NCBI RefSeq assembly: GCF_003058055.1
Contig: NZ_QBTZ01000001.1
Coordinates: 4,420,001-4,484,000, forward strand
DNA length: 64,000 nt
Source: Acidovorax sp. 107
GTDB lineage: Bacteria; Pseudomonadota; Gammaproteobacteria; Burkholderiales; Burkholderiaceae_C
Direction: 5' to 3'
The notes beneath the pieces were generated by a model. It was not told the origin of the DNA. It worked only from the letters and a program-made list of their open reading frames with translations, and did no database searches. The translations under genes and the position numbers were made by a program. The stretch's first letter is position 1, and each line of letters begins with the position of its first letter. Below, piece by piece: positions 28,536-37,774 of this stretch.

Positions 28536-29840
28536 TTATGCAGCTGCGGCGGCTTCGGCCAGCGCCTGCAGGGCGGCCGTCACTTCGGCGGCGTCCACGC
28601 CGTCCACCGGTGCCAGGCGCGGGGCCAGTGTCTGCAGCGCTGCGCTGTCCTTTTGCAACTGGGCAATGGCCTGGCCGGCCTCCTTGGGTGCGTCGAAGCC
28701 CGTGCTCTGCAGCAGCAGGCGGCCGTCGGCGGCCACGAGCTTGAAGTAGAACTTACCGTCGGCCTCGCGGTACTGCTTGAAAGCGGGCAGGGCGGTCTTG
28801 GCAGCCTTGGCCGGTTTGGCGGCCGTGCTGGCCTGCACCAAGCTGCGCAGGCCCACGGCGCTGCGCAGTTCGCGGATGAAGGGCGTGGCCAGCGCGCGGG
28901 CGCGCTCGGCCCCGGCCAGCAGGGTTTGCTCGATGCGGGCGGGGTTGTGGATGAGCTCCTCGTACTGTGCGCGCATGGGGGCGATCACTTGGTCCACGCG
29001 CTCCAGCAGCAGGTGCTTGGCGTCGCCCCAGGCGATGCCATCGGCATAGGCCTTGCGCAGGGCCTCGGTCTCTTCGGGCGTGGCGAAGGCCTGGTAGATC
29101 TGGAACAGGGCCGAGCCTTCAACCTCTTTGGCCTCGCCGGGCGCACGCGAGTCGGTCAGGATGCCGCCGATGAGCTTTTGCAGCTGGGCGCGCGAGCTGA
29201 ACAACGGGATGGTGTTGTCGTAGCTCTTGCTCATCTTGCGGCCGTCCAGCCCTGGCAGTGTGGCCACATGGTCGTCGATGGCCGCTTCGGGCAGCACGAA
29301 GTGCTCGCCGTACAGGTGGTTGAAGCTGGCTGCCATGTCGCGGGCCATCTCGATGTGCTGGATCTGGTCGCGGCCCACCGGCACCTTGTGGGCCTTGAAC
29401 ATCAAAATGTCCGCGCCCATCAGCACCGGGTACATGAACAGGCCTGCGGTCACGCCGTCGTCCTGCTCGCGCCCGGCGGCGGTGTTCTTGTCCACGCTGG
29501 CCTTGTAGGCGTGCGCGCGGTTCAGCAAACCTTTGCCGGTCACGCAGGTCAGCAGCCAGGTCAGTTCGGGAATCTCGGGGATGTCGGACTGGCGGTAGAA
29601 GGTGACCTTTTCGGGGTTGAGCCCTGCGGCCAGCCAGCTGGCCGCGATCTCCAGCGTGGAGCGCTGGATGCGCACCGGGTCTTCGCACTTGATGAGTGCG
29701 TGGTAGTCGGCCAGAAAGTAAAAGCTCTGCACGCCGGGCGTGAGGCTGGCCGCCACCGAGGGGCGGATGGAGCCGACGAAGTTGCCCAGGTGGGGGGTGC
29801 CAGTGGTGGTGATGCCGGTGAGAAAACGGGTGGTGCTCAT
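28536..29840 (-). CDS. trpS: Tryptophanyl-tRNA synthetase with C-terminal extension
   Basis: Class I synthetase charging tRNA-Trp. The HIGH-type motif is TGTPHLGN (residues 13-20) and the KMSKS loop is GRKMSKSYDN (around residue 203). At 434 aa it is about 100 residues longer than the E. coli enzyme. The extension begins after an Ala/Lys linker and contains FKQYREADGKFYFKLVAADG followed by RLLLQSTGF, which resembles the YegP/DUF1508 fold (tentative). The ATG at 29840 is preferred over a TTG three codons upstream. It follows the M50 protease gene by 56 nt. Confidence 0.95.
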   Translation of the reverse strand: MSTTRFLTGITTTGTPHLGNFVGSIRPSVAASLTPGVQSFYFLADYHALIKCEDPVRIQRSTLEIAASWLAAGLNPEKVTFYRQSDIPEIPELTWLLTCVTGKGLLNRAHAYKASVDKNTAAGREQDDGVTAGLFMYPVLMGADILMFKAHKVPVGRDQIQHIEMARDMAASFNHLYGEHFVLPEAAIDDHVATLPGLDGRKMSKSYDNTIPLFSSRAQLQKLIGGILTDSRAPGEAKEVEGSALFQIYQAFATPEETEALRKAYADGIAWGDAKHLLLERVDQVIAPMRAQYEELIHNPARIEQTLLAGAERARALATPFIRELRSAVGLRSLVQASTAAKPAKAAKTALPAFKQYREADGKFYFKLVAADGRLLLQSTGFDAPKEAGQAIAQLQKDSAALQTLAPRLAPVDGVDAAEVTAALQALAEAAAAA

Positions 29841-29896
29841 GGGAAACAAGAACTCAGCAAATCAAATGAACAGGAAGTGGCAGGTTTCTGCTGCGC

Positions 29897-30565
29897 TCAG
29901 CGCAGCAAGGCCGTCAGCGGGGTGAGCAACAGGTTGATGGCGGTGTAGCCCACGGCCATCAGGGGGCGCAGCCACAGCGTGCCCACTACCCCGGCAATCA
30001 CCAGGCCCATCACGATGAAAAAGCCCCAGGGCTCGATGCGCGACACCATGTGCGCCTGCCGCCAGGGCAATAGGCCTACCAGGATGCGCCCGCCATCGAG
30101 CGGCGGCAGCGGAAACAGGTTGAACGCCCACATCACCAGGTTGACCATGACCCCGGCGCGCGCCATTTCCAGAAAGAAGCGTTCCTCGATCCCCGTGCCC
30201 ACCAGCACCACCAGTAGTACGGCCCAGGCGATGGCCTGGATGAAGTTGGACGCGGGCCCGGCCAGGGCCACCCACACCATGTGCTTCTTGGGATTGCGCA
30301 GATTGCTGAAGTTGACCGGCACCGGCTTGGCATAGCCGAACAAAAAGGCGCCCGAGGTCGCAAAGTACAGCAGCAGCGGCATCAGGATGGTGCCGACCGG
30401 GTCGATGTGCTTGAAGGGGTTGAGCGTGATGCGCCCCATCATGTACGCGGTGTTGTCGCCAAAGTGGCGTGCCGCGTAGCCATGGGCCGCCTCGTGCACG
30501 GTGATGGCAAACAGCACCGGCAGGGCGTAGATCAGAACGGTTTGGATGAGATTGGAGGTGTCCAC
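29897..30565 (-). CDS. Site-2 protease family (M50) membrane metalloprotease
   Basis: Integral membrane protease of 222 aa with about six hydrophobic segments. The zinc site HEAAH is at residues 24-28 within a membrane segment, and the third ligand is Asp157 in NLFPLPPLDGGRIL. It has no PDZ or CBS domain, placing it with the minimal YwhC/Rv-type family. Its substrate is unknown. The start is GTG. It is upstream of trpS on the same strand and probably co-transcribed with it. Confidence 0.92.
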   Translation of the reverse strand: MDTSNLIQTVLIYALPVLFAITVHEAAHGYAARHFGDNTAYMMGRITLNPFKHIDPVGTILMPLLLYFATSGAFLFGYAKPVPVNFSNLRNPKKHMVWVALAGPASNFIQAIAWAVLLVVLVGTGIEERFFLEMARAGVMVNLVMWAFNLFPLPPLDGGRILVGLLPWRQAHMVSRIEPWGFFIVMGLVIAGVVGTLWLRPLMAVGYTAINLLLTPLTALLR

Positions 30566-30801
30566 GCCGGGATTGTCTCAGACGCTCCGCTGTCCCCGGC
30601 GTTGCAAGGGTGACGCTGCGCGTGTGCGCATGCGATGGTGCCGGGCGCTGTTGTGGGTTGTACGTATGCCGATAGGGCTTTCTCAGGGGGTGTTCGTTGC
30701 TAGCATCTGCCTCTTGCCCGCGGACCGCGACACACGGCGCGTGGTCCTGTGCGGCGGCCCCTCCCACAACGACGTACAACAGGCCTGGAGACACTGAAGC
30801 C

Positions 30802-31950
30802 ATGTGGAACAACTTGAAGATCGGAACGCGCCTGTTGCTGGCGTTTGGCGGCCTCGCACTGGTCGTGCTGCTGTTGATGGTGATGGCGCTGTCTGGCATC
30901 GGTGGTGCCGAGCAGGCGCTGCAGGGCGCCACGCCACCGGCCCAGGCGGCCCTGGCGCAGCTGCAAAGTGCGCGCACCTGGGTCATTGGTTGCAGTGTGG
31001 TGGTGTTTGCGCTGGCCCTGGTGGCCATGCTCAGCCTGCGCGCCAGCATCGTGGCGCCGCTCAACCAGGCCATCCTGATTGCCGAAACCGTGGCCTCGGG
31101 CGACCTGAGCCAGGAGTTCAACTCCGACCTGGAAGGGGACTTTGGCCGCCTGCTGGGCGCGCTGGGCACCATGGAGGACACGCTGACCGACCTGGTGTCC
31201 CGCATCAAGCAAAGCACCGATTCGATCACCGCCTCGGCGGCGGACATAGGCCACGGCAATACCGACCTGTCGCGCCGCGCGGAAGACCAGGTGTCATCCC
31301 TGACCGAGACGGCGGCCAGCATGGAGCAGCTCACGGCCACCGTGCGCCAGAACGCCGAGCGTGCCCATTCGGCCAGCGGCCTGGCCGTGCAGGCGTCGGC
31401 GATTGCCGAGCAGGGCGGCTCGGTGGTGGGCGAAGTGGTGCAGACCATGCAGGCCATCAGCGGCAGCTCGCGCAAGATCGTGGACATCATCCAGGTCATC
31501 GAGGGCATCGCCTTCCAGACCAACATCCTGGCACTCAACGCCGCCGTGGAGGCCGCGCGTGCCGGCGAACAAGGCCGTGGCTTTGCGGTGGTGGCCAGCG
31601 AGGTGCGCAATCTGGCCCAGCGCAGCGCAGTGGCGGCCCGCGAGATCAAGGCGCTGATCAGCGCGTCGGTCGAACAGGTCGAAAGCGGCGCCGGTCAGGT
31701 GGGCAAGGCAGGCAAGACCATGGAAGAGATCGTCGGCGCCGTGGGCCAAGTCAGCGCGCTGCTGGGTGAAATCTCCACCGCCCTGCGCGAGCAGAGCGAG
31801 GCCATCAGCCATGTCAACGTGGCGGTGTCACACATGGATGGCGGCACGCAGGAGACGGCCTCGCTGGTGCAACATGCGGTAACCACGGCGTCAGCGCTGT
31901 CGGCGCAGGCACGCGATCTGGAGCAGGCGGTCGGAGCGTTCAAGCTGTAG
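30802..31950 (+). CDS. Chemoreceptor lacking a periplasmic ligand domain
   Basis: Methyl-accepting protein of 382 aa. Two membrane helices (about 11-31 and 60-80) are separated by only about 30 residues, so the usual 150-residue ligand-binding domain is absent. HAMP and signalling domains are intact, with hairpin tip [20 protein letters not shown] followed by [22 protein letters not shown] lies 13 nt before the ATG. It is transcribed opposite to the genes on either side (yciO and the M50 protease) and looks inserted into their cluster. It might sense through its membrane segments or work as a helper receptor (inference). Confidence 0.93.
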   Translation: MWNNLKIGTRLLLAFGGLALVVLLLMVMALSGIGGAEQALQGATPPAQAALAQLQSARTWVIGCSVVVFALALVAMLSLRASIVAPLNQAILIAETVASGDLSQEFNSDLEGDFGRLLGALGTMEDTLTDLVSRIKQSTDSITASAADIGHGNTDLSRRAEDQVSSLTETAASMEQLTATVRQNAERAHSASGLAVQASAIAEQGGSVVGEVVQTMQAISGSSRKIVDIIQVIEGIAFQTNILALNAAVEAARAGEQGRGFAVVASEVRNLAQRSAVAAREIKALISASVEQVESGAGQVGKAGKTMEEIVGAVGQVSALLGEISTALREQSEAISHVNVAVSHMDGGTQETASLVQHAVTTASALSAQARDLEQAVGAFKL

Positions 31951-32077
31951 CTCCCTGGGCCGCTGCGCGGCTTCGCTTTCAGGGGGCACCACGGACGGTC
32001 TGGCAGAGCCAGCTCCATGGTGGCGCGGGCCCTTGGCAGCGACTGCGTTGAGCGCTGCGCCGCTTTTCAGCGGGCTT

Positions 32078-32713
32078 TTACAACCCCAATGCTTGCACGC
32101 TGCCCCGGCCTTCGCGCACCACCACCGGGTCGCCGCCAGTGCCCATGGGGGTGAGGTCCACCACCGTGGTGGGCTCCAGCGGACAGGCCCCGGCATCCAC
32201 GATGGCGTCCACCAGCTTTTCATAGCGCTCGCGGATTTCCTGCGGGTCGTTCAGGGGCTCGGTCTCGCCCGCAGGGATCAGCGTGGTGGCCAGCAGCGGG
32301 GCGCCGTGCAGCTCCAGCAGTAGCTGCAGGCCCTTGCGGTCGGGCACCCGCAGGCCAATGGTCTTGCGCGAAGGGTGGCTCACGCGGCGGGGCACTTCCT
32401 TGGTGGCTTCGAGGATGAAGGTGTACGGCCCCGGGGTGCCCAGCTTGAGCAGGCGGTACTGGCGGTTGTCCACCCGCGCATAGTTGGCCAGCTCCGACAG
32501 GTCGCGGCACAGCAGCGTGAGGTGATGCTTTTCGTCCACCTGGCGGATGCGGCGCAGGCGGTCCACCGCGTCCTTGTCGTCCAGGTGGCAGACCAGCGCG
32601 TAGCTGGAGTCCGTAGGGACGGCCACGATGCCGCCCTTTTGTAGCAACAGCGCGGCCTGCTTGAGCAGCCGGGGTTGCGGGTTGTCTGGATGGGCTTCGA
32701 AATACTGGGCCAT
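32078..32713 (-). CDS. yciO: YciO-type Sua5/YrdC family protein
   Basis: Protein of 211 aa with the YrdC fold (GGIVAVPTDSSYALVCHLDD, PGPYTFILEATKEVP, TIGLRVPD). Relatives TsaC/Sua5 make threonylcarbamoyl-AMP for the t6A37 tRNA modification. The YciO branch is a separate subgroup whose physiological role is less clear. Its neighbour, 98 nt upstream on the same strand, is the rnm-type phosphoesterase, the order also found in E. coli. Confidence 0.88.
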   Translation of the reverse strand: MAQYFEAHPDNPQPRLLKQAALLLQKGGIVAVPTDSSYALVCHLDDKDAVDRLRRIRQVDEKHHLTLLCRDLSELANYARVDNRQYRLLKLGTPGPYTFILEATKEVPRRVSHPSRKTIGLRVPDRKGLQLLLELHGAPLLATTLIPAGETEPLNDPQEIRERYEKLVDAIVDAGACPLEPTTVVDLTPMGTGGDPVVVREGRGSVQALGL

Positions 32714-32811
32714 AGGGGCTGGTTCTCAATGATGCAGGGAGCAGCGCACCTGGGCACCACCCTTCACGGGGCGGTTGCTGGACGCCGGTGCGCCCGATGC
32801 GGCGCGTGCCG

Positions 32812-33669
32812 TCATCGCAAAATCCGGTCGGACAGCAGCTCCCACACGGGGGTCAATGCGCCGGGCAGCAACGGCAGCGTACCCAGGTCGGTGTGCGATT
32901 CGTCGGGGCTGTGGAAGTCGCTGCCACGCGATGCGGCCAGGCCAAACTCCTGCGCCATGTCTGCATAGGTCACGTATTCGGCCGCACTGTGGCTGCCCGT
33001 GACGACCTCGACCGCGCGCCCGCCATGCTGCTTGAATTCGGAGAACAGCGCGAATTCTTCATTGGCGCTGAACTTGTAGCGGGCCGGGTGGGCGATCACC
33101 GCCATGCCCCCGGCCTGCGTGATCCAGCGCACGGCGTCGCCCAGGCTGGCCCAGCGGTGGGGCACATAGCCGGGTTTGCCTTCGGTCAGGAACTTGCGAA
33201 ACACCTCGGAAGTGTCTTTGCATACGCCGGTTTCGACCAGAAAACGCGCGAAATGTGTGCGCGAGATGAGTGCCGGGTTGCCCACAAACTGCAGCGCCCC
33301 TTCGTAGGCGCCCTTGATGCCCACCTGGGCCAGCTGGGCTGCCATCTCTTGCGCCCGTTCGCCGCGCCCGCCGCGTGTGGCGGCCAGGCCTTGGGCCAGC
33401 TGGGTGTCGTCAGGGTCAAAGCCCAGGCCCACGATGTGGACGGTGGTGTCGGCAAAGGTGACCGAAATCTCCGTGCCCGTCAGATAGGCCATGCCTTGGG
33501 CGCGGGCGGCAGCTGCCGCACGGTGCTGGCCACCGATCTCGTCATGGTCCGTCAGCGCCCACAGCTCGACCCCGTTGGCTTTGGCCCGCGCGGCCAGGTT
33601 TTCGGGCGTGAGGGTTCCGTCGGAAACGACGGAATGGCAGTGCAGGTCGGCGTTGAGGATGGAGGTCAC
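32812..33669 (-). CDS. rnm: PHP-domain phosphoesterase, RNase AM / YciV type
   Basis: Protein of 285 aa with PHP metal motifs NADLHCHSVVSDG, ALTDHDEIGG, VIAHPARY and SRGSDFHSPDE. E. coli YciV (RNase AM) trims RNA 5' ends, and relatives hydrolyse 3',5'-nucleoside bisphosphates. The GTG at 33669 is chosen because it directly precedes the conserved ILNADLHCHS. It is the first gene of a minus-strand run leading to yciO. Confidence 0.9.
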   Translation of the reverse strand: MTSILNADLHCHSVVSDGTLTPENLAARAKANGVELWALTDHDEIGGQHRAAAAARAQGMAYLTGTEISVTFADTTVHIVGLGFDPDDTQLAQGLAATRGGRGERAQEMAAQLAQVGIKGAYEGALQFVGNPALISRTHFARFLVETGVCKDTSEVFRKFLTEGKPGYVPHRWASLGDAVRWITQAGGMAVIAHPARYKFSANEEFALFSEFKQHGGRAVEVVTGSHSAAEYVTYADMAQEFGLAASRGSDFHSPDESHTDLGTLPLLPGALTPVWELLSDRILR

Positions 33670-33858
33670 CGATTCATTTTAGGGCTTGTACTGATAACGC
33701 GCCCCACGGAATCCATTAACACTTGTTACATCTACACTGTGCGTTGTCGGTGGGTGTTCAGCCGGGGCTAACATCAACGATGAGGTTGTGGTTTCCCTCG
33801 GGCAAGAAACAATAACAACGCGGAACCTTGCGGTTCTCGCAGAGCATCAGGAGCAACC

Positions 33859-35649
33859 ATGAAATTCAATGACCTGCGCGTCGCCCACAAGATGTGGAGC
33901 GTGATTCTTGGTTTGCTGGCGCTGATGCTGGTGGCCGCCGTCTGGACACAGTGGTATGGACGGCAGGTAACTGCTGCGACCGAAGAGTCCGTCAACAAGT
34001 ACGAGTCGGCCATCACCACGGCAGTCAGCTGGCGTGGCTTGGCGGAAGTGGCCGTTACCATGTCGATGGCCGGGTTTGTGACCACCGACCAGGCCCTCAA
34101 GGCAGATTTTGATACCCGGGTGGCGGCGCTCACCGCACGCATCACCCCGGTGCAGGAAAAGATCAACAAGGCGGCGGTGTCCCCTGAGGACAAGGCGGCA
34201 CTCGCTGCAGTGGCCGCCGCACGTGCCGATGTCCGTGGCCAGACCGACAAGCTCAAGGAGCTAACCGACGCCGGCGACGCAGCCGCCAAGCAAGCCTATG
34301 TAGAGAAGGTTTACCGCCCCAAGGTGGTGGCCTACCTGGAGTCGATCGACAAATTCGTGGCGGTGCAAGAGCGGCAGCGCGATGCTGCGGTGCAGGCTGC
34401 CCGCGACACACGCGGCAACCTCGTTCTCATCGGGGCTGCAGCGGCCATCGCTGTAGTGGCCCTGGGCATGCTGTTGGCGGCCCTGCTGGTGCGCTCCATC
34501 ACCCGCCCGCTCGATAGGGCAGTGGTGCTGGCCGAAGCCATCTCGGCAGGGGACCTCACGCTGGATCTTCAAGATGACCGCAAGGACGAGTTGGGTGTGC
34601 TCACGCGGGCCTTGTCGACGATGTCGGCGCAGCTGCGAGGTGTGGTGAGCGAGGTGCGCCAGGGGGTGGATTCGGTGTCGTCCGCATCCATCGAGATTGC
34701 CAACGGCAACCACGACCTGTCGGCGCGTACCGAACAGACCGCCTCGAACCTGGAAGAAACCGCAGCCAGCATGGAGCAGCTCACAGCCACGGTGAGCCAG
34801 TCGGCCGACACGGCCCGCCAGGCCAACCAGCTCGCTGGCACGGCGGCCCAGGCGGCAGCGCGGGGTGGTGAAGTGGTGGGTCAGGTGGTCACCAGCATGC
34901 AGCAGATCACCGACAGCAGCCGCAAGATCAGCGACATCATCGGCACCATCGACGGCATCGCCTTCCAGACCAACATCCTGGCGCTGAACGCTGCGGTGGA
35001 AGCGGCCCGTGCGGGCGAACAGGGTCGGGGCTTTGCCGTGGTGGCCAGCGAAGTGCGCAGCCTGGCCCAGCGCAGCGCCGAGGCAGCCAAGGAGATCAAA
35101 ACCCTGATCAGTGCCAGCGTAGAGAACGTGGAATCGGGTTCGGCCCAGGTGGCGCAGGCCGGACAGAGCATGGAAGAGATCGTTGCCAGCGTGCAGCGCG
35201 TGAGCGACCTGATTGGCGAGATCACGGCATCCTCGACAGAACAGCGCGACGGCATCGCGCAGGTCAACCAGGCGGTCACGCACCTCGATCAGATGACACA
35301 GCAGAACGCGGCACTGGTGGAAGAGTCCACGGCCGCAGCCGCCTCGATGCGCGACCAGGCACAGCACCTGGCGCAAGCGGTGTCGGTGTTTAACGTGGGG
35401 GCCGTGGCCACCCGGGCTCCTGCAGCAGCGCCCCGGGCTGCAGCACCGGCGCCTGCACCTCGGCCCGCCGTGGCCAAGGCAACGGTCAGCGCGCCTCGCG
35501 TGGCGTCGGCCACCGCCCCGAAGGCCCCTGCGCCCGCCCCGGCGCGCCTGTCCGCGGCCAAGGCACCGGCTCCAACAGCCGCGCAGTCGGCAGCCCCTGC
35601 ACCGAAGGCAGCAGCCAAGGGCGGGGACGACGATTGGGAAAGTTTCTGA
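33859..35649 (+). CDS. Methyl-accepting chemotaxis protein (tandem copy 1)
   Basis: Chemoreceptor of 596 aa. TM1 spans about 11-31, a four-helix-bundle-like periplasmic domain runs to about 185, TM2 is about 188-210, followed by HAMP. The signalling domain from residue 252 to 531 is encoded by DNA identical to that of the next gene. After an Ala/Pro-rich linker it ends in DDDWESF, which resembles the NWETF pentapeptide that tethers CheR in enteric receptors. AGGAGC lies upstream of the ATG. The ligand is unknown. Confidence 0.96.
   Translation: MKFNDLRVAHKMWSVILGLLALMLVAAVWTQWYGRQVTAATEESVNKYESAITTAVSWRGLAEVAVTMSMAGFVTTDQALKADFDTRVAALTARITPVQEKINKAAVSPEDKAALAAVAAARADVRGQTDKLKELTDAGDAAAKQAYVEKVYRPKVVAYLESIDKFVAVQERQRDAAVQAARDTRGNLVLIGAAAAIAVVALGMLLAALLVRSITRPLDRAVVLAEAISAGDLTLDLQDDRKDELGVLTRALSTMSAQLRGVVSEVRQGVDSVSSASIEIANGNHDLSARTEQTASNLEETAASMEQLTATVSQSADTARQANQLAGTAAQAAARGGEVVGQVVTSMQQITDSSRKISDIIGTIDGIAFQTNILALNAAVEAARAGEQGRGFAVVASEVRSLAQRSAEAAKEIKTLISASVENVESGSAQVAQAGQSMEEIVASVQRVSDLIGEITASSTEQRDGIAQVNQAVTHLDQMTQQNAALVEESTAAAASMRDQAQHLAQAVSVFNVGAVATRAPAAAPRAAAPAPAPRPAVAKATVSAPRVASATAPKAPAPAPARLSAAKAPAPTAAQSAAPAPKAAAKGGDDDWESF
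34613..35453 (+). repeat. 841-bp perfect direct repeat, copy 1
   Basis: I compared this segment base by base with 36720-37560 and found no difference. The flanks diverge at 34612 and 35454. The copies are exactly 2,107 bp apart, which is also the distance between the two gene starts. Confidence 0.95.
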
Positions 35650-35965
35650 TCCCTGGCGGTCATGTGTCCCGAAGGCCGCTGGATTTAGCCCTGCCACGGC
35701 ACTGATCGTGCGAAATAAGGGGTGATCCGGGTCAGGGCGTGCGCACACGCCAGCGCCGCCAGGCTGTGCGCTCCGGCCCTCGTTCATGTATTTTCATGCG
35801 CGAATTTTTGGCGTGTTTGCGATGCGGGTTTTCCCCGGTGGGGCGCAAATCCGCCAGTGCCTCTGGCTGGCGTAGGCTATGACCTGTCATTGATGTAATC
35901 GAATGTTTCTTGCGCGCTATGCGCAGAACATGGAAGCATCACCGGTCCACGAGGAAAAACAAACC
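35650..35965. other. Intergenic region between tandem chemoreceptors
   Basis: The 316-nt gap contains a short GC-rich inverted repeat around GCGTGCGCACACGC and an A/T-richer stretch before the second receptor. I see no ORF, no clear sigma-28-type promoter and no terminator with a T-run. A GAGGAA Shine-Dalgarno sequence lies at its 3' end. Confidence 0.5.
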
Positions 35966-37762
35966 ATGCAATTTGACAATATCCGCGTCTCCCGCAAGCT
36001 GTGGAGCGCTTTTCTGGGGCTCATGATCGCCATGTTGCTTCTGTCTGCGTTTGCGCAGAACCGGGGCAACTCTTCAATGACGGCGGCCATGGACGCCGTG
36101 GTCGAGATCGAGGCCCGCATCTCGGCCGCCGTGCGCTGGCGGGGCGCCACCGAGACCGCCGTCACCATGGTGATCGGCGGAGCGGTCACTACCGATTCGG
36201 TGCTGGCCGAGCAGTACGGCGCCAAGGTCAAGGAGATCATTGGCAACATCAACAAGGTGCAGGAAGGCATCGTGGCAGGAGCCACCGCGCCCGAGGAAAA
36301 AGCCTCGCTCGACAAGGTGCTGGAGGCCCGCAAGGCCGTGCTGGCAGCCACTGCCAAGACCTGGGAGCTTAAGGGCGCGGGCGATGCCGTAGCCACCCAG
36401 CGTTATGCGGACAACGAATTTGCCCCCTTGGTCGCGAAATACCTCAAGGCGCAGGACGACTTTGTCGGCACGCTCGAAAAGCGCCGCGACGCGATCCGCG
36501 CCGACGCCACCCAGCGCCGCATCGACTACGCCATCACCGGCATCATCAGCTCCATGGTGTTGATGGCGGCCGGCCTGTTCCTGGCCTGGAAGCTGGTGCG
36601 CTCCATCACGCTGCCGCTGAACGAAGCGGTGGAAACCATCGATGCCATTGCGGCAGGTGATCTCACGCGCGAACTGCAATCCACCCGCAAGGACGAGTTT
36701 GGTCACATGCTGCGGTCGCTGTCGACGATGTCGGCGCAGCTGCGAGGTGTGGTGAGCGAGGTGCGCCAGGGGGTGGATTCGGTGTCGTCCGCATCCATCG
36801 AGATTGCCAACGGCAACCACGACCTGTCGGCGCGTACCGAACAGACCGCCTCGAACCTGGAAGAAACCGCAGCCAGCATGGAGCAGCTCACAGCCACGGT
36901 GAGCCAGTCGGCCGACACGGCCCGCCAGGCCAACCAGCTCGCTGGCACGGCGGCCCAGGCGGCAGCGCGGGGTGGTGAAGTGGTGGGTCAGGTGGTCACC
37001 AGCATGCAGCAGATCACCGACAGCAGCCGCAAGATCAGCGACATCATCGGCACCATCGACGGCATCGCCTTCCAGACCAACATCCTGGCGCTGAACGCTG
37101 CGGTGGAAGCGGCCCGTGCGGGCGAACAGGGTCGGGGCTTTGCCGTGGTGGCCAGCGAAGTGCGCAGCCTGGCCCAGCGCAGCGCCGAGGCAGCCAAGGA
37201 GATCAAAACCCTGATCAGTGCCAGCGTAGAGAACGTGGAATCGGGTTCGGCCCAGGTGGCGCAGGCCGGACAGAGCATGGAAGAGATCGTTGCCAGCGTG
37301 CAGCGCGTGAGCGACCTGATTGGCGAGATCACGGCATCCTCGACAGAACAGCGCGACGGCATCGCGCAGGTCAACCAGGCGGTCACGCACCTCGATCAGA
37401 TGACACAGCAGAACGCGGCACTGGTGGAAGAGTCCACGGCCGCAGCCGCCTCGATGCGCGACCAGGCACAGCACCTGGCGCAAGCGGTGTCGGTGTTTAA
37501 CGTGGGGGCCGTGGCCACCCGGGCTCCTGCAGCAGCGCCCCGGGCTGCAGCACCGGCGCCCGCGCCTCGGCCCGCTGCCACCGCCTCGGCTGCGTTGGGC
37601 AACCGGCCCGCTGCGGTCAAGGCACCCAAAGCCCCAGCGGCAGCCCGGCTGTCATCGCCGGCCTCCGCTGCAGCCGCCCCAGCGCCCAAGGCGGCGCATC
37701 AGCCATCAGCCGCACCCCGCGCGACAGCCGGGGGTAGCGATGATGATTGGGAGAGCTTCTGA
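35966..37762 (+). CDS. Methyl-accepting chemotaxis protein (tandem copy 2)
   Basis: Chemoreceptor of 598 aa. Its N-terminal 251 residues are homologous to, and exactly as long as, those of the preceding receptor but clearly divergent (periplasmic part starting [20 protein letters not shown] versus [19 protein letters not shown]). Residues 252-531 are identical at the DNA level. A different Ala/Pro linker leads to the same DDDWESF tail. The ATG at 35966 follows GAGGAA and aligns with the start of copy 1; an upstream in-frame ATG at 35903 is not supported by the alignment. The two receptors probably send the same signal in response to different ligands. Confidence 0.96.
   Translation: MQFDNIRVSRKLWSAFLGLMIAMLLLSAFAQNRGNSSMTAAMDAVVEIEARISAAVRWRGATETAVTMVIGGAVTTDSVLAEQYGAKVKEIIGNINKVQEGIVAGATAPEEKASLDKVLEARKAVLAATAKTWELKGAGDAVATQRYADNEFAPLVAKYLKAQDDFVGTLEKRRDAIRADATQRRIDYAITGIISSMVLMAAGLFLAWKLVRSITLPLNEAVETIDAIAAGDLTRELQSTRKDEFGHMLRSLSTMSAQLRGVVSEVRQGVDSVSSASIEIANGNHDLSARTEQTASNLEETAASMEQLTATVSQSADTARQANQLAGTAAQAAARGGEVVGQVVTSMQQITDSSRKISDIIGTIDGIAFQTNILALNAAVEAARAGEQGRGFAVVASEVRSLAQRSAEAAKEIKTLISASVENVESGSAQVAQAGQSMEEIVASVQRVSDLIGEITASSTEQRDGIAQVNQAVTHLDQMTQQNAALVEESTAAAASMRDQAQHLAQAVSVFNVGAVATRAPAAAPRAAAPAPAPRPAATASAALGNRPAAVKAPKAPAAARLSSPASAAAAPAPKAAHQPSAAPRATAGGSDDDWESF
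36720..37560 (+). repeat. 841-bp perfect direct repeat, copy 2
   Basis: Identical to 34613-35453, including all synonymous positions. The identity begins within the HAMP-to-signalling transition and stops in the C-terminal linker. Confidence 0.95.
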
Positions 37763-37774
37763 GCAGGCACGGGC

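Noticed and set aside
33670..33858. Sigma-28 (flagellar) promoter before the tandem chemoreceptors
   Set aside because: I looked for a TAAA / GCCGATAA arrangement upstream of each receptor and found no convincing match with proper spacing.
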